Origin: a virus
IMG/VR virus record: IMGVR_UViG_3300049207_000004
Span: 1-22,326 of that record
Length of the DNA stretch: 22,326 bases
Direction: 5' to 3' (one strand)
The notes under the pieces are model-generated. The model made no database searches. It had not been told where the DNA came from and saw nothing but the letters and a program-made list of their open reading frames with translations. Below are positions 1-6,227 of the stretch, one piece after another. The position numbers were made by a program, and so were the translations under genes. Every line of letters starts with the position of its first letter. The first letter of the stretch is position 1.

Positions 1-1
1 C

Positions 2-181
2 TATCTGTTCCTCTGGGACGGCGGCTCCGGTGTGCTGGAGGCCAAGAGCAAGACCGGATCGCTCACGCCGTCGCAGAAGGACTGGCGCGAATGGTGCCAG
101 CTGCATGGGGTCCGCCATGCCGTGTTTCGGTCGGTCGATGAGGGCGAGACCGCGCTGCGCGATTGGGGAGTGCTGCAATGA
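2..181 (+). CDS. VRR-NUC domain nuclease, C-terminal part
   Basis: The reading frame is open from the window edge to a TGA and encodes the last 59 residues of a protein that starts upstream. The stretch FLWDGGSGVLEAKSKTG followed by LTPSQKDW and HAVFRSVDE matches the end of the VRR-NUC (PF08774) fold. The E-x-K pair of EAK is the usual metal-binding and catalytic element, and the SQ-x3-W segment follows it. Phage VRR-NUC proteins are small stand-alone nucleases found in replication and recombination blocks, thought to act on branched DNA. The stop overlaps the next start as ATGA, so the two genes are probably translationally coupled. The catalytic Asp-containing N-terminus lies outside the window, so activity cannot be judged. 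Confidence 0.8.
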   Translation, partial: YLFLWDGGSGVLEAKSKTGSLTPSQKDWREWCQLHGVRHAVFRSVDEGETALRDWGVLQ

Positions 182-1137
182 CCGAACCTCTCACCCCTGC
201 CGAGTGCGACCTTCAGGACTTCCCCTTCATGCCGCTGCATGTTGCTCGCCTGCGTGACAGCGATCTGGCGGCCACGGTCGACCCGGAGGCCGCATGGTAT
301 GCGGTCATGCTGTGGGCCGCGTCATGGCATCAGATCCCGGCCGCCAGCCTCCCGAACGACGATCAGGTGCTGACCCGTTTGTGCGGTTTGGGACGCGACG
401 TGAAAACTTTTCGGAAAAATCGCACCGGCGCCATGCACGGCTTCGTCCTGTGCGATGATGACCGCTGGTATCATCCTGTCGTCGCCGAGCAGGCAAATGC
501 CGCATGGAAGGCGAAGCAGGAGCAGCGGTGGCGGACGGAGTGCGCTCGCATCAAAAAGCATAATCAGCGGCATGAAACCGACGTTTCTGCGCCGTCGCTG
601 GAAGAGTTCATCGCGTCCGGATGCCAGCCCGTCCCCCTGACCGCTCCATCCAAGTCCCCAACTTGTCCCCAGGGACACGGAGGGGAAGTCCCTCGGGAAA
701 ACCCCTCCAAGGGAGAGGGACAGAGAGAGGGAGAGGGACAGGGAGAATCTATAATAGAAGTTGAAGAGGAGCGCACGGGCGCGAAGCCCGACAGCGTGGA
801 AGAGACCGCCCGCCTCGTGGGGAATGCCGCAGGCATCAACCACAACCCGGCGAACGACCCGCAGCGCTACGCCGACAATCTTGCTCACGTCCGGGAATGG
901 GTGAAGCTCGGGGCGACGGTCGAAGAAATGACCGACTGCGCCCAGCGCGCCTGCGCCGCTCAATCCGAGCCGATCCGCACCTTCCGCTACCTCGACGCCG
1001 CTATTCGCCAAACTGTTGCCCGAAGGGAAATCCCCAATGGAACACGTCAATCCCCTGCTCGATCGTCGCCCCGCTCCAGCGCTTCCGGCCGTCTCCTCGC
1101 CGCAATCGCAGCGGAGGAAGCCGAGCGCCCGCACTGA
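178..1137 (+). CDS. DUF1376 (YdaU-like) phage replication protein
   Basis: This is a 319-residue protein. Residues about 12-110 (DFPFMPLHVARLRDSDL, then PEAAWYAVMLWAASWHQ, SLPNDDQVLTRLCG and WYHPVVAEQ) match the DUF1376 winged-helix domain of YdaU-like phage proteins. These are placed with replication initiation genes and often precede a helicase loader. The C-terminal two thirds is poorly ordered and contains a Gly/Glu/Gln-rich stretch encoded by a purine-rich repeat. ATG 178 is chosen because GGGAG lies 7 bases upstream and it overlaps the previous stop as ATGA; a TTG at 163 is the only longer option. DNA binding at the phage origin is a family-based inference. No origin was recognised nearby. 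Confidence 0.8.
   Translation: MTEPLTPAECDLQDFPFMPLHVARLRDSDLAATVDPEAAWYAVMLWAASWHQIPAASLPNDDQVLTRLCGLGRDVKTFRKNRTGAMHGFVLCDDDRWYHPVVAEQANAAWKAKQEQRWRTECARIKKHNQRHETDVSAPSLEEFIASGCQPVPLTAPSKSPTCPQGHGGEVPRENPSKGEGQREGEGQGESIIEVEEERTGAKPDSVEETARLVGNAAGINHNPANDPQRYADNLAHVREWVKLGATVEEMTDCAQRACAAQSEPIRTFRYLDAAIRQTVARREIPNGTRQSPARSSPRSSASGRLLAAIAAEEAERPH
711..741 (+). repeat. Purine-rich in-frame direct repeat
   Basis: The 13-mer GGGAGAGGGACAG occurs at 711-723 and again at 729-741, offset by 18 bases (six codons), within an almost pure purine tract. It encodes the Gly/Glu/Gln-rich linker of the DUF1376 protein. The offset keeps the reading frame, so repeat-number changes would lengthen or shorten a flexible linker without breaking the gene. 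Confidence 0.7.
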
Positions 1138-1570
1138 GCGGATGATCCGCGAGCTCGATGTCAGGTTCCCGCCCAATGCTACGATCAGCGAGGAGGACCG
1201 CGAAGCCCGCGTACTGCTGCTCGCCAGCGACGTCGCCGACATGATCGAGGATCAGCTGGAGGCGGCAGTGCGGGAGTGGATCCGGACCAAGGCCTTCATG
1301 CCCAAAGCGTCGGAGCTTCGTTCGCTCGCTGGCGATCTGCGGCAGAAGGCGCTGTCCGATCCGGATGATCTGGCCGCCATCGGCCGCCGTGTCGCCGAGA
1401 ATTACAACACCCGCCTCCAGGGCGAGGGAAAGCAGCTGCGTTGGGTCTACAACGAGAAGGCCGACACGATGCACCTCGTCCCGTTGGAAGATTACCGACG
1501 GCAGCAGGAACCGCGCTGCACTCCCGAAGAGGCGAATGACATCCGCGATCGCCACCGGCGGGCCGCATGA
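1037..1570 (+). CDS. Hypothetical replication-block protein, possible helicase-loader-like
   Basis: This gene encodes 177 residues and overlaps the end of the DUF1376 gene by about 100 bases in another frame. ATG 1037 is preceded by GAAGGGA at a suitable distance; a TTG at 1016 is a weaker alternative. An N-terminal Pro/Ser/Arg-rich tail is followed by a helical domain with EWIRTKAFMPKASELRSLA. That 'aromatic-M-P-x-x-x-E-L' pattern is seen in small phage proteins lying after replication initiators, including loader proteins of the lambda P and G39P type. The position immediately after a DUF1376 gene fits such a role. No ATPase motif is present. The functional assignment is inference only. Confidence 0.65.
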   Translation: MEHVNPLLDRRPAPALPAVSSPQSQRRKPSARTERMIRELDVRFPPNATISEEDREARVLLLASDVADMIEDQLEAAVREWIRTKAFMPKASELRSLAGDLRQKALSDPDDLAAIGRRVAENYNTRLQGEGKQLRWVYNEKADTMHLVPLEDYRRQQEPRCTPEEANDIRDRHRRAA

Positions 1571-1689
1571 AGCGCATCATCGAGCTGGCCTGTCTCTGCG
1601 GGGCTCGTGAGGCCGATACCGGCCAGCCCCGCCCTCGCCATTGCTGGAACTGCAAGAAACCCGATGGAATGGGGGAATTCCCGAAATGA
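1567..1689 (+). CDS. Tiny Cys-rich protein (40 aa), possible zinc ribbon
   Basis: A 40-residue ORF starts with an ATGA overlap on the preceding stop and ends with an ATGA overlap on the next start, an arrangement typical of real small phage genes. It contains CLC near residue 9 and CWNCKK near residue 32, giving a C-x-C ... C-x2-C set that could hold one zinc ion. No family was recognised. Its role is unknown. Confidence 0.5.
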   Translation: MKRIIELACLCGAREADTGQPRPRHCWNCKKPDGMGEFPK

Positions 1690-1832
1690 CCGAACTGTTC
1701 ATCGTCTTGAACGTGATCAGCAGCCTCGCCTGGCTTGGCTGGAAAGTGGGCTCAACCATCCGCCGCAACCGGATCCGCAAGCGCCACTTTGATCGCTGGT
1801 TGGAGGAAACTGGCCGGGTCAGGACCCGCTAG
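1686..1832 (+). CDS. Small single-pass membrane protein (48 aa)
   Basis: The start codon overlaps the previous stop (ATGA), with GGGGGA about ten bases upstream. Residues about 2-23 (LFIVLNVISSLAWLGWKVG) form one hydrophobic segment. A strongly basic tail follows (RRNRIRKRHFDRW), which predicts an N-out, C-in orientation by the positive-inside rule. No family was recognised. The position among replication genes argues against it being the holin. Confidence 0.55.
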   Translation: MTELFIVLNVISSLAWLGWKVGSTIRRNRIRKRHFDRWLEETGRVRTR

Positions 1833-1858
1833 CTCACTGAACGACAAAGGGGGACCGC

Positions 1859-2071
1859 ATGGCTGAAACATCATCACGCAGCAAACCGCCACCGCCCGGC
1901 TTCGCGGAGGTCTTCATCCGCTGGGGATGGCGCGGCGTCGAGACCGTCTTCGGCTCGCGCACCAACTGCAACAAGCGGTGGGTGGCACAGTGCGGTGGCG
2001 GCGAACTGATCCGGCGCCGGCGGGAATATCGATCGAGGCTCAGGGAGATCAGACATGATTGTGCCGCTTGA
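1859..2071 (+). CDS. Hypothetical protein (70 aa)
   Basis: ATG 1859 follows a clear ribosome-binding site (AAGGGGGA). The product is basic, with a Pro-rich start, a central aromatic segment (FIRWGWRGVETVFGSRTNC) and an Arg-rich C-terminal helix. No family was recognised. Its end overlaps the next start by 17 bases, keeping it in the same co-transcribed cluster. Confidence 0.55.
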   Translation: MAETSSRSKPPPPGFAEVFIRWGWRGVETVFGSRTNCNKRWVAQCGGGELIRRRREYRSRLREIRHDCAA

Positions 2072-2321
2072 TCACACGATCTGCGAGGTCCGGCTCGAGC
2101 GGCGTTCCCTATGTGTCGAGTTCGGGGACGGCCGCAGCCTCTGCGCGCCGCTTGAATGGTTCCCGATCCTCAACGCTGCCCGTGGCAGCCAGCTGGACGA
2201 GTTCGTCATCGCTGATGATGGCATGTCGGTCGCGTGGCCGGCTCTCGGCGAGGTGGTGAGTTCCGATTTCCTGCTGGGGCGGCGGGTCAGCGGTGCTTCT
2301 CGCGGGGAGAGGATGCTGTGA
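2055..2321 (+). CDS. DUF2442 domain protein
   Basis: The 88-residue product carries the DUF2442 pattern. A beta strand with VEFGDGRSLCAPLEWFPIL is followed by an Ala/Arg helix start, then a strand with DDGMSVAWPALGEVVSSDFLLG. ATG 2055 has GGGAGA upstream. DUF2442 proteins are small and are often paired with DUF4160 partners in toxin-antitoxin-like loci; no DUF4160 gene is visible here. The following small gene begins on its stop codon (GTGA) and is the only candidate partner. A role in DNA or protein binding is inference. Confidence 0.75.
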   Translation: MIVPLDHTICEVRLERRSLCVEFGDGRSLCAPLEWFPILNAARGSQLDEFVIADDGMSVAWPALGEVVSSDFLLGRRVSGASRGERML

Positions 2322-2545
2322 CCGAGATCAGCGATCATGCCGTCATCCGGTACCTCGAGCGCGTGAAGGGCGTCGACATCACAGCGATTCGTGCGGAGAT
2401 GAACACGCCTGCGCTGGCGAAGGCCGACGAGTTCGGCGCCCCGGTGCTGATTGGTCGCAATGGTGAGCGGCTCGTGATCCGCAACGGCGTCGTTGTGACG
2501 GTCATCGCCAAGAGCCGGAATGTGGGAAGGACGATTGCGCGATGA
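2318..2545 (+). CDS. Small phage protein with HAVIRYLERV motif (75 aa)
   Basis: GTG 2318 overlaps the DUF2442 stop (GTGA) and has GGGGAGAGG upstream, so it is preferred to the longer start at 2234 inside the previous gene. The N-terminal ISDHAVIRYLERVKGVD is a recurrent motif of short prophage proteins. The C-terminal half, with GERLVIRNGVVVTVIAKSRN, looks like a beta sheet of the kind found in RelE/DUF4258-like folds. A toxin-like or RNA-binding role is only a possibility, because no catalytic residues can be assigned from the sequence. Confidence 0.6.
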   Translation: MTEISDHAVIRYLERVKGVDITAIRAEMNTPALAKADEFGAPVLIGRNGERLVIRNGVVVTVIAKSRNVGRTIAR

Positions 2546-3165
2546 GGCCCTACCCGCCCGAAGACCTTGCCACCTTCTCGGAAATCGAGATGATGGACCG
2601 GTTCGTTCCCGCCTTCGATCTGCGGGACTGGATCGCCGACACCTTCCTGAGCGAGGGGAGCGACGTGTTCAACGCTGACCATGCCCACCTGCGCGACGCC
2701 ACCCTGGGCGTGCTGTGGACTAACTGCGACAACAGCCGGAACATGCGCAGCGTCATCGGCCAGGCTGAGCTTATGCCCCCGACCGCGATGGGAAAATGGC
2801 AGAAAACCCGTGCCGCGCAGCAGGTCGAGGAATGGTTCGGGGATATGCCGGATTTCCTGCTGACCTTCAGCGCGCCGGCTGCGCACGGGATGGATGATGC
2901 CTCGTTCTGTGCGCTGGTCGAGCATGAGCTTTATCACTGCGGCCAGGCGCTCGACCTGTTCGGGATGCCCAAGTTTCGGAAGGACGGATCGCCGTCTTTC
3001 ACGATCAAAGGCCATGACGTAGAAGAGTTTGTGGGCGTGGTTGCTCGCTATGGCGCTAAGGCAGCAGGCGTCGAACAGATGGTGGAAGCGGCGAACCGCA
3101 GGCCACTGATCGGCTTGGCATCGATCGCGGGTGCCTGCGGCACCTGCTCCCTTAAGGCAGCCTGA
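2542..3165 (+). CDS. Putative phage metallopeptidase (HExxH)
   Basis: This 207-residue protein has the zinc-peptidase motif HELYH at residues 128-132, preceded by a hydrophobic helix (FCALVEHELYHC). A later H158 or E161/E162 in GHDVEEF could be the third ligand. It resembles the family annotated as putative phage metallopeptidase (PhageMetallopep), found near terminase genes in many prophages. The substrate is unknown; there is no signal peptide, so it would act in the cytoplasm. The start overlaps the previous stop (ATGA). The C-terminus has two close Cys residues (ACGTCS). Confidence 0.75.
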   Translation: MRPYPPEDLATFSEIEMMDRFVPAFDLRDWIADTFLSEGSDVFNADHAHLRDATLGVLWTNCDNSRNMRSVIGQAELMPPTAMGKWQKTRAAQQVEEWFGDMPDFLLTFSAPAAHGMDDASFCALVEHELYHCGQALDLFGMPKFRKDGSPSFTIKGHDVEEFVGVVARYGAKAAGVEQMVEAANRRPLIGLASIAGACGTCSLKAA

Positions 3166-3167
3166 TC

Positions 3168-3641
3168 ATGGCAGCGCGAAACAAGCAGATGACAGACCAG
3201 GTGAAAGCCTTTGTCGTTCAGGCGCTCGCCTCGTTCGACACCCCCACACAGGTGGCCGACGCGGTAAAACAGGAATACGGGATCCAGATGACCCCGCAGA
3301 CGGTGCAGGCCTATGACCCGACGAAGTATGCCGGGCGCAATCTCGCACCGAAATGGAAGATATATTTCGAGAAAGCCCGCGAGGCGTTCGTCACAGATTC
3401 ATCCAGCATTCCTATCGCCCACCGTTCCACCCGGCTCCGAGCGCTCCAGCGCATGGCAGCGAAGGCTGAGGCCAAGGGCAATTTCCCGCTCGCGGCGGCC
3501 CTGAACAAGCAGGCGGCCGAGGAGATGGGCAACGCCTACACGAACAAGCGCGAGATCACCGGGAAGGATGGGAAGGATTTGCCGGTCGCCGCGCCCGCCA
3601 TCGCGATCTTCGCGCTGCCGGATAATGGGAGGGATGGGTGA
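3168..3641 (+). CDS. terS: DUF2280 protein, probable small terminase subunit
   Basis: The 157-residue product begins with a helix-turn-helix-like region (VKAFVVQALASFDTPTQVADAVKQEYGIQMTPQTVQAYDP). A helical oligomerisation segment rich in Ala/Lys follows (RLRALQRMAAKAEAKGN). This is the DUF2280 pattern. DUF2280 genes typically sit one or two genes before a large terminase, as here, and are taken to recognise phage DNA at the packaging start. The small-terminase role comes from synteny plus the HTH; it is not shown by a unique motif. Confidence 0.75.
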   Translation: MAARNKQMTDQVKAFVVQALASFDTPTQVADAVKQEYGIQMTPQTVQAYDPTKYAGRNLAPKWKIYFEKAREAFVTDSSSIPIAHRSTRLRALQRMAAKAEAKGNFPLAAALNKQAAEEMGNAYTNKREITGKDGKDLPVAAPAIAIFALPDNGRDG

Positions 3642-3913
3642 TGGAGCTTGATCGCCTCCTCTGGTGGGCTGCTTTGGCTGGCTGTTGGTGGTATTCCTGG
3701 ACCGTCAATCAGCGCGCACAGCGCGCGCCTCTCTGCAACTGCAATGAGGAAGGTTCGCGCATCCTCGCCCGTCTCGTCCTCAAGATTGACGAGGCCCGAA
3801 AGTTCGTCGGCAAGCCCGAAGGTATGACTGTAGAGGCGCACCACAATTTCACCTGCAAGGGGCGTTCATATCGGCTGACCGCCGTCGAAGTGGAAAAGCA
3901 GGGGGAACCGTGA
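3641..3913 (+). CDS. Hypothetical small membrane protein between terminase genes
   Basis: A 90-residue ORF starts at ATG 3641, sharing one base with the previous stop (TGATG); the in-frame GTG at 3638 is less likely. Residues about 7-21 (LWWAALAGCWWYSWTV) form a hydrophobic, Trp-rich segment. A CNC pair and a soluble domain follow (LARLVLKIDEARKFVG, then KGRSYRLTAVEV). No family was recognised. Its place between the terminase subunits suggests only co-expression. Confidence 0.55.
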   Translation: MELDRLLWWAALAGCWWYSWTVNQRAQRAPLCNCNEEGSRILARLVLKIDEARKFVGKPEGMTVEAHHNFTCKGRSYRLTAVEVEKQGEP

Positions 3914-5337
3914 ACGCCCATGCGTCGATCACCCCCGGAATAAGCCACAACGGCGGCCCAGCAATCGGCCCCGAGACGATCAAGCCCCAGCCCGGCCCCC
4001 AGACGGCCTTCCTCTCCAGCGCGGCCGACATCGCCATCTACGGCGGAGGCGCCGGCGGCGGAAAGACCTGGGGTCTGCTGATGGAGCCGCTGCGCCATGT
4101 CAGCAATCCCGGATTCGGCGCAGTGTTCTTCCGTCGCTCCACGGTCCAGATCCGCAACGAGGGCGGCCTGTGGGACGAAAGCGCGGTCCTCTACCCACAG
4201 ATCGGCGGCGACCCGAAAGAGCACACCCTGTCGTGGACCTTTCCGACAGGCTCGTCCGTCAGCTTCGCCCACCTCGAACACGACAAGACCCGGTTCAACT
4301 GGCAGGGCTCGCAGATCCCGCTCATCTGCTTCGACGAGTTGACGCACTTCAGCGCGGTCCAGTTCTGGTACATGGTCAGCCGCAACCGCTCGATGTGCGG
4401 CGTGCGGCCATACATCCGCGCGACCTGTAACCCTGATGCCGACAGCTGGGTCGCCGAGCTCATAGCGTGGTGGATCGACCAGGACACCGGCCTGCCAATT
4501 CCGGAGCGCGCGGGCAAGCTGCGGTGGTTCGTGCGTGTCGGCGAAGATCTGCGCTGGGCGGATGATCCCGCCGACCTCGCCTGCTATACCATGCTGAACG
4601 ACGCGGGCGAGACGGTCCCGATCCCGGCAAAGTCGCTAACGTTCATCCCAGCCAAGCTGACCGACAACAAGGCGCTGATGGCGGCGGACCCCGGCTATAT
4701 GGCGTCCCTGCTGGCGCTGCCGCTGGTCGAACGCGAGCGGCTGCTGGGCGGCAATTGGAAGATCAGACCGGCGGCCGGGCTGTATTTCCAGCGCTCATGG
4801 TGTCGGGTGGTCGACGCGGTGCCGGCGGGCACGAAGTTTGGGCGCGGCTATGACCTTGCCGCGACGCCGCCGACTGCTGACAATCCCGATCCGGACGCCA
4901 CGGCCTCGACCAAGATTGGACGCGCGCCTGACGGGCGCTATATCGTCGTTGACTGTCGCAAGGTGATGACCACGCCTGCGGGCGTAGAGCGGTTCATAAT
5001 GAACACGGCAAGCGAGGACGGAGTTGAGGTGGAAATCTCCCTGCCTCAAGATCCCGGCCAAGCGGGCAAGAGCCAGGTTGCGGCGCTGGTGAAGATGCTC
5101 AGCGGCTATACGGTTCGATCCAGCACGGAGACGGGCGACAAGGTGACGCGCTTCGGCCCGTTCTCCGCGCAGGCTGAGGCGGGCAATGTCGATGTGCTAC
5201 GCGGGCCTTGGAATGATGGATGGTTCAGCGCCCTGGAGGGTTTTCCGGTCGCCAAGCACGATGACGAGGCAGATGCGACGTCACGGGCTTTTGATGTTGT
5301 GTCGCTGCGGAAGGGCTCGGCGTTTGATGTGTTATGA
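3910..5337 (+). CDS. terL: Terminase large subunit
   Basis: This 475-residue protein is the DNA-packaging motor. The ATPase part shows Walker A (GGGAGGGKT, residues 45-53) and Walker B with the catalytic Glu (LICFDE, 138-143). TCNPD at 172-176 is the usual coupling-motif region. The RNase H-like nuclease part has D315 in GYDLAAT, D381 in LPQDPG and the acidic cluster HDDEADATSRA at 450-460, which are the expected three metal-binding positions. Length is normal. GTG 3910 overlaps the previous stop (GTGA). The 3' end overlaps the tail of the opposite-strand gene by six bases, so the downstream portal gene is separated from it by cargo. Confidence 0.95.
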   Translation: MNAHASITPGISHNGGPAIGPETIKPQPGPQTAFLSSAADIAIYGGGAGGGKTWGLLMEPLRHVSNPGFGAVFFRRSTVQIRNEGGLWDESAVLYPQIGGDPKEHTLSWTFPTGSSVSFAHLEHDKTRFNWQGSQIPLICFDELTHFSAVQFWYMVSRNRSMCGVRPYIRATCNPDADSWVAELIAWWIDQDTGLPIPERAGKLRWFVRVGEDLRWADDPADLACYTMLNDAGETVPIPAKSLTFIPAKLTDNKALMAADPGYMASLLALPLVERERLLGGNWKIRPAAGLYFQRSWCRVVDAVPAGTKFGRGYDLAATPPTADNPDPDATASTKIGRAPDGRYIVVDCRKVMTTPAGVERFIMNTASEDGVEVEISLPQDPGQAGKSQVAALVKMLSGYTVRSSTETGDKVTRFGPFSAQAEAGNVDVLRGPWNDGWFSALEGFPVAKHDDEADATSRAFDVVSLRKGSAFDVL

Positions 5338-6162
5338 TTGCGACCCGGTGCGATATCTCGCCCGCTGCCGGGTCGCGTCATCGGGCAGGCCATCTTCGCT
5401 TAAGGCCACCCGCCTGCGAGCTCGGCTTAGTACCTGAGGATCATACCTAATTTCAGAACTCGCCCCCGCATCGCTCGCGAGCCTCGCCGCTTCAATGGCC
5501 GCTGATACATTTCTGAATTTGGGCTCGGTCGCCCTGATCGCGGCCTCGTAAGCAATCGTTGAGAGGCTGCTATGCATTCCGTGGACTGAGCGCTGAAGCT
5601 CTCGCATTTCTTCTGCCATTTGTGAGAGCGACACAGTCTGATCGCCGATTTCGGTCGCCTTGATGTTGCCGAACTGCTGAAGATAGCCGCGGTAGTTTGG
5701 ATTTTTTACGGCCTCCATTGTTCCTGCAATCGTGTCGCAAATGTCGGCTTTCAGACTCATCATTCCGCTAAAGCGAAGTGAGCTCGGGTAAGTCAGGTGT
5801 TTGACCGGCGCGACGTCAAAAGAAAACGGGGTTACGTCGTCCTTAATGATGATCACGGGCTTCTCAAACGCGACGCGCATCCCTAGCTCAAACATAACAT
5901 TGGGGTTTCGGCCGCTGACATCGCAAACGACGATCTCGTCGTCGTACAGATTAGTGACGATATTTCCCTGGATCACGCCCGCAGATTCGCTGTCACTGAC
6001 TAAGCGCGGCAAATAGCCCGCCTCACGGGCGGCATCTGCGATGATCGAGTGAACTTCTTTCCAGTGCCCAGAAGGGTAAGGATCGAAGTCAGCAATAGGG
6101 CGAACGACGCCACAATATCTAACTGACCCAGCCGCCGCGTTGTCGTTTTCCTGCTCTGCCAT
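5332..6162 (-). CDS. Moron: TIR/deoxyribosyltransferase-like protein, possible defence effector
   Basis: This 276-residue protein is encoded against the late operon. Residues about 15-125 look like the TIR-like or nucleoside 2-deoxyribosyltransferase-like fold seen in many defence proteins. There is an opening strand and PYPSGHWKEV, then GNIVTNLYDDEIVVCDVSG, then RNPNVMFELGMRVAFEKPVIIIKDD. D81, N86 and E92 are the likely active-site positions (E in the FELG helix). A helical C-terminal part (about 170-276) could be a sensor or oligomerisation region. NAD or nucleotide cleavage is an inference. It has its own Shine-Dalgarno (AGGGGGAA). It reads as visibly less GC-rich than its neighbours, which suits horizontal acquisition. 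Its stop lies inside the terminase stop region. Confidence 0.75.
   Translation of the reverse strand: MAEQENDNAAAGSVRYCGVVRPIADFDPYPSGHWKEVHSIIADAAREAGYLPRLVSDSESAGVIQGNIVTNLYDDEIVVCDVSGRNPNVMFELGMRVAFEKPVIIIKDDVTPFSFDVAPVKHLTYPSSLRFSGMMSLKADICDTIAGTMEAVKNPNYRGYLQQFGNIKATEIGDQTVSLSQMAEEMRELQRSVHGMHSSLSTIAYEAAIRATEPKFRNVSAAIEAARLASDAGASSEIRYDPQVLSRARRRVALSEDGLPDDATRQRARYRTGSQS
5340..5376. repeat. Perfect 9-bp inverted repeat at the terminase/moron junction
   Basis: GCGACCCGG at 5340-5348 pairs with CCGGGTCGC at 5368-5376 across a 19-base loop. It begins three bases after the terminase stop and lies within the last codons of the opposing gene. Neither strand has a T-run after the stem, so it is not a classic Rho-independent terminator. 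A stem between convergent genes could still slow polymerase in both directions. Confidence 0.55.
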
Positions 6163-6181
6163 CCCGAATCAATTCCCCCTG

Positions 6182-6194
6182 CTGGCGTCCGTAG
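6182..6194 (+). repeat. Late-boundary motif copy 1: CTGGCGTCCGTAG
   Basis: This copy lies 19 bases beyond the start codon of the reverse TIR-like gene and 33 bases before the portal ATG. It is identical to the copies at 9987 and 13556. GCTGGCG (6181-6187) can pair with CGCCAGC (6209-6215) downstream. Confidence 0.8.
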
Positions 6195-6227
6195 CTTTCC
6201 TGCCTCACCGCCAGCACCGTCGCAAGC

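Noticed and set aside
750-755. A perfect TATAAT in the DUF1376 gene, as a possible internal promoter
   Set aside because: There is no acceptable -35 box 16-18 bases upstream (the region is a purine tract) and no gene start follows at a promoter-like distance.
1641-1685. The longer start at 1641 for the small membrane protein
   Set aside because: ATG 1686 has a ribosome-binding site and an ATGA overlap, while the extension would be read from inside the preceding Cys-rich ORF.
4980-4992. GGGCGTAGAGCGG in terL as another copy of the boundary motif
   Set aside because: It lacks the TCC centre of CGTCCGTAG and lies in the middle of a coding sequence, so it is a chance near-match.
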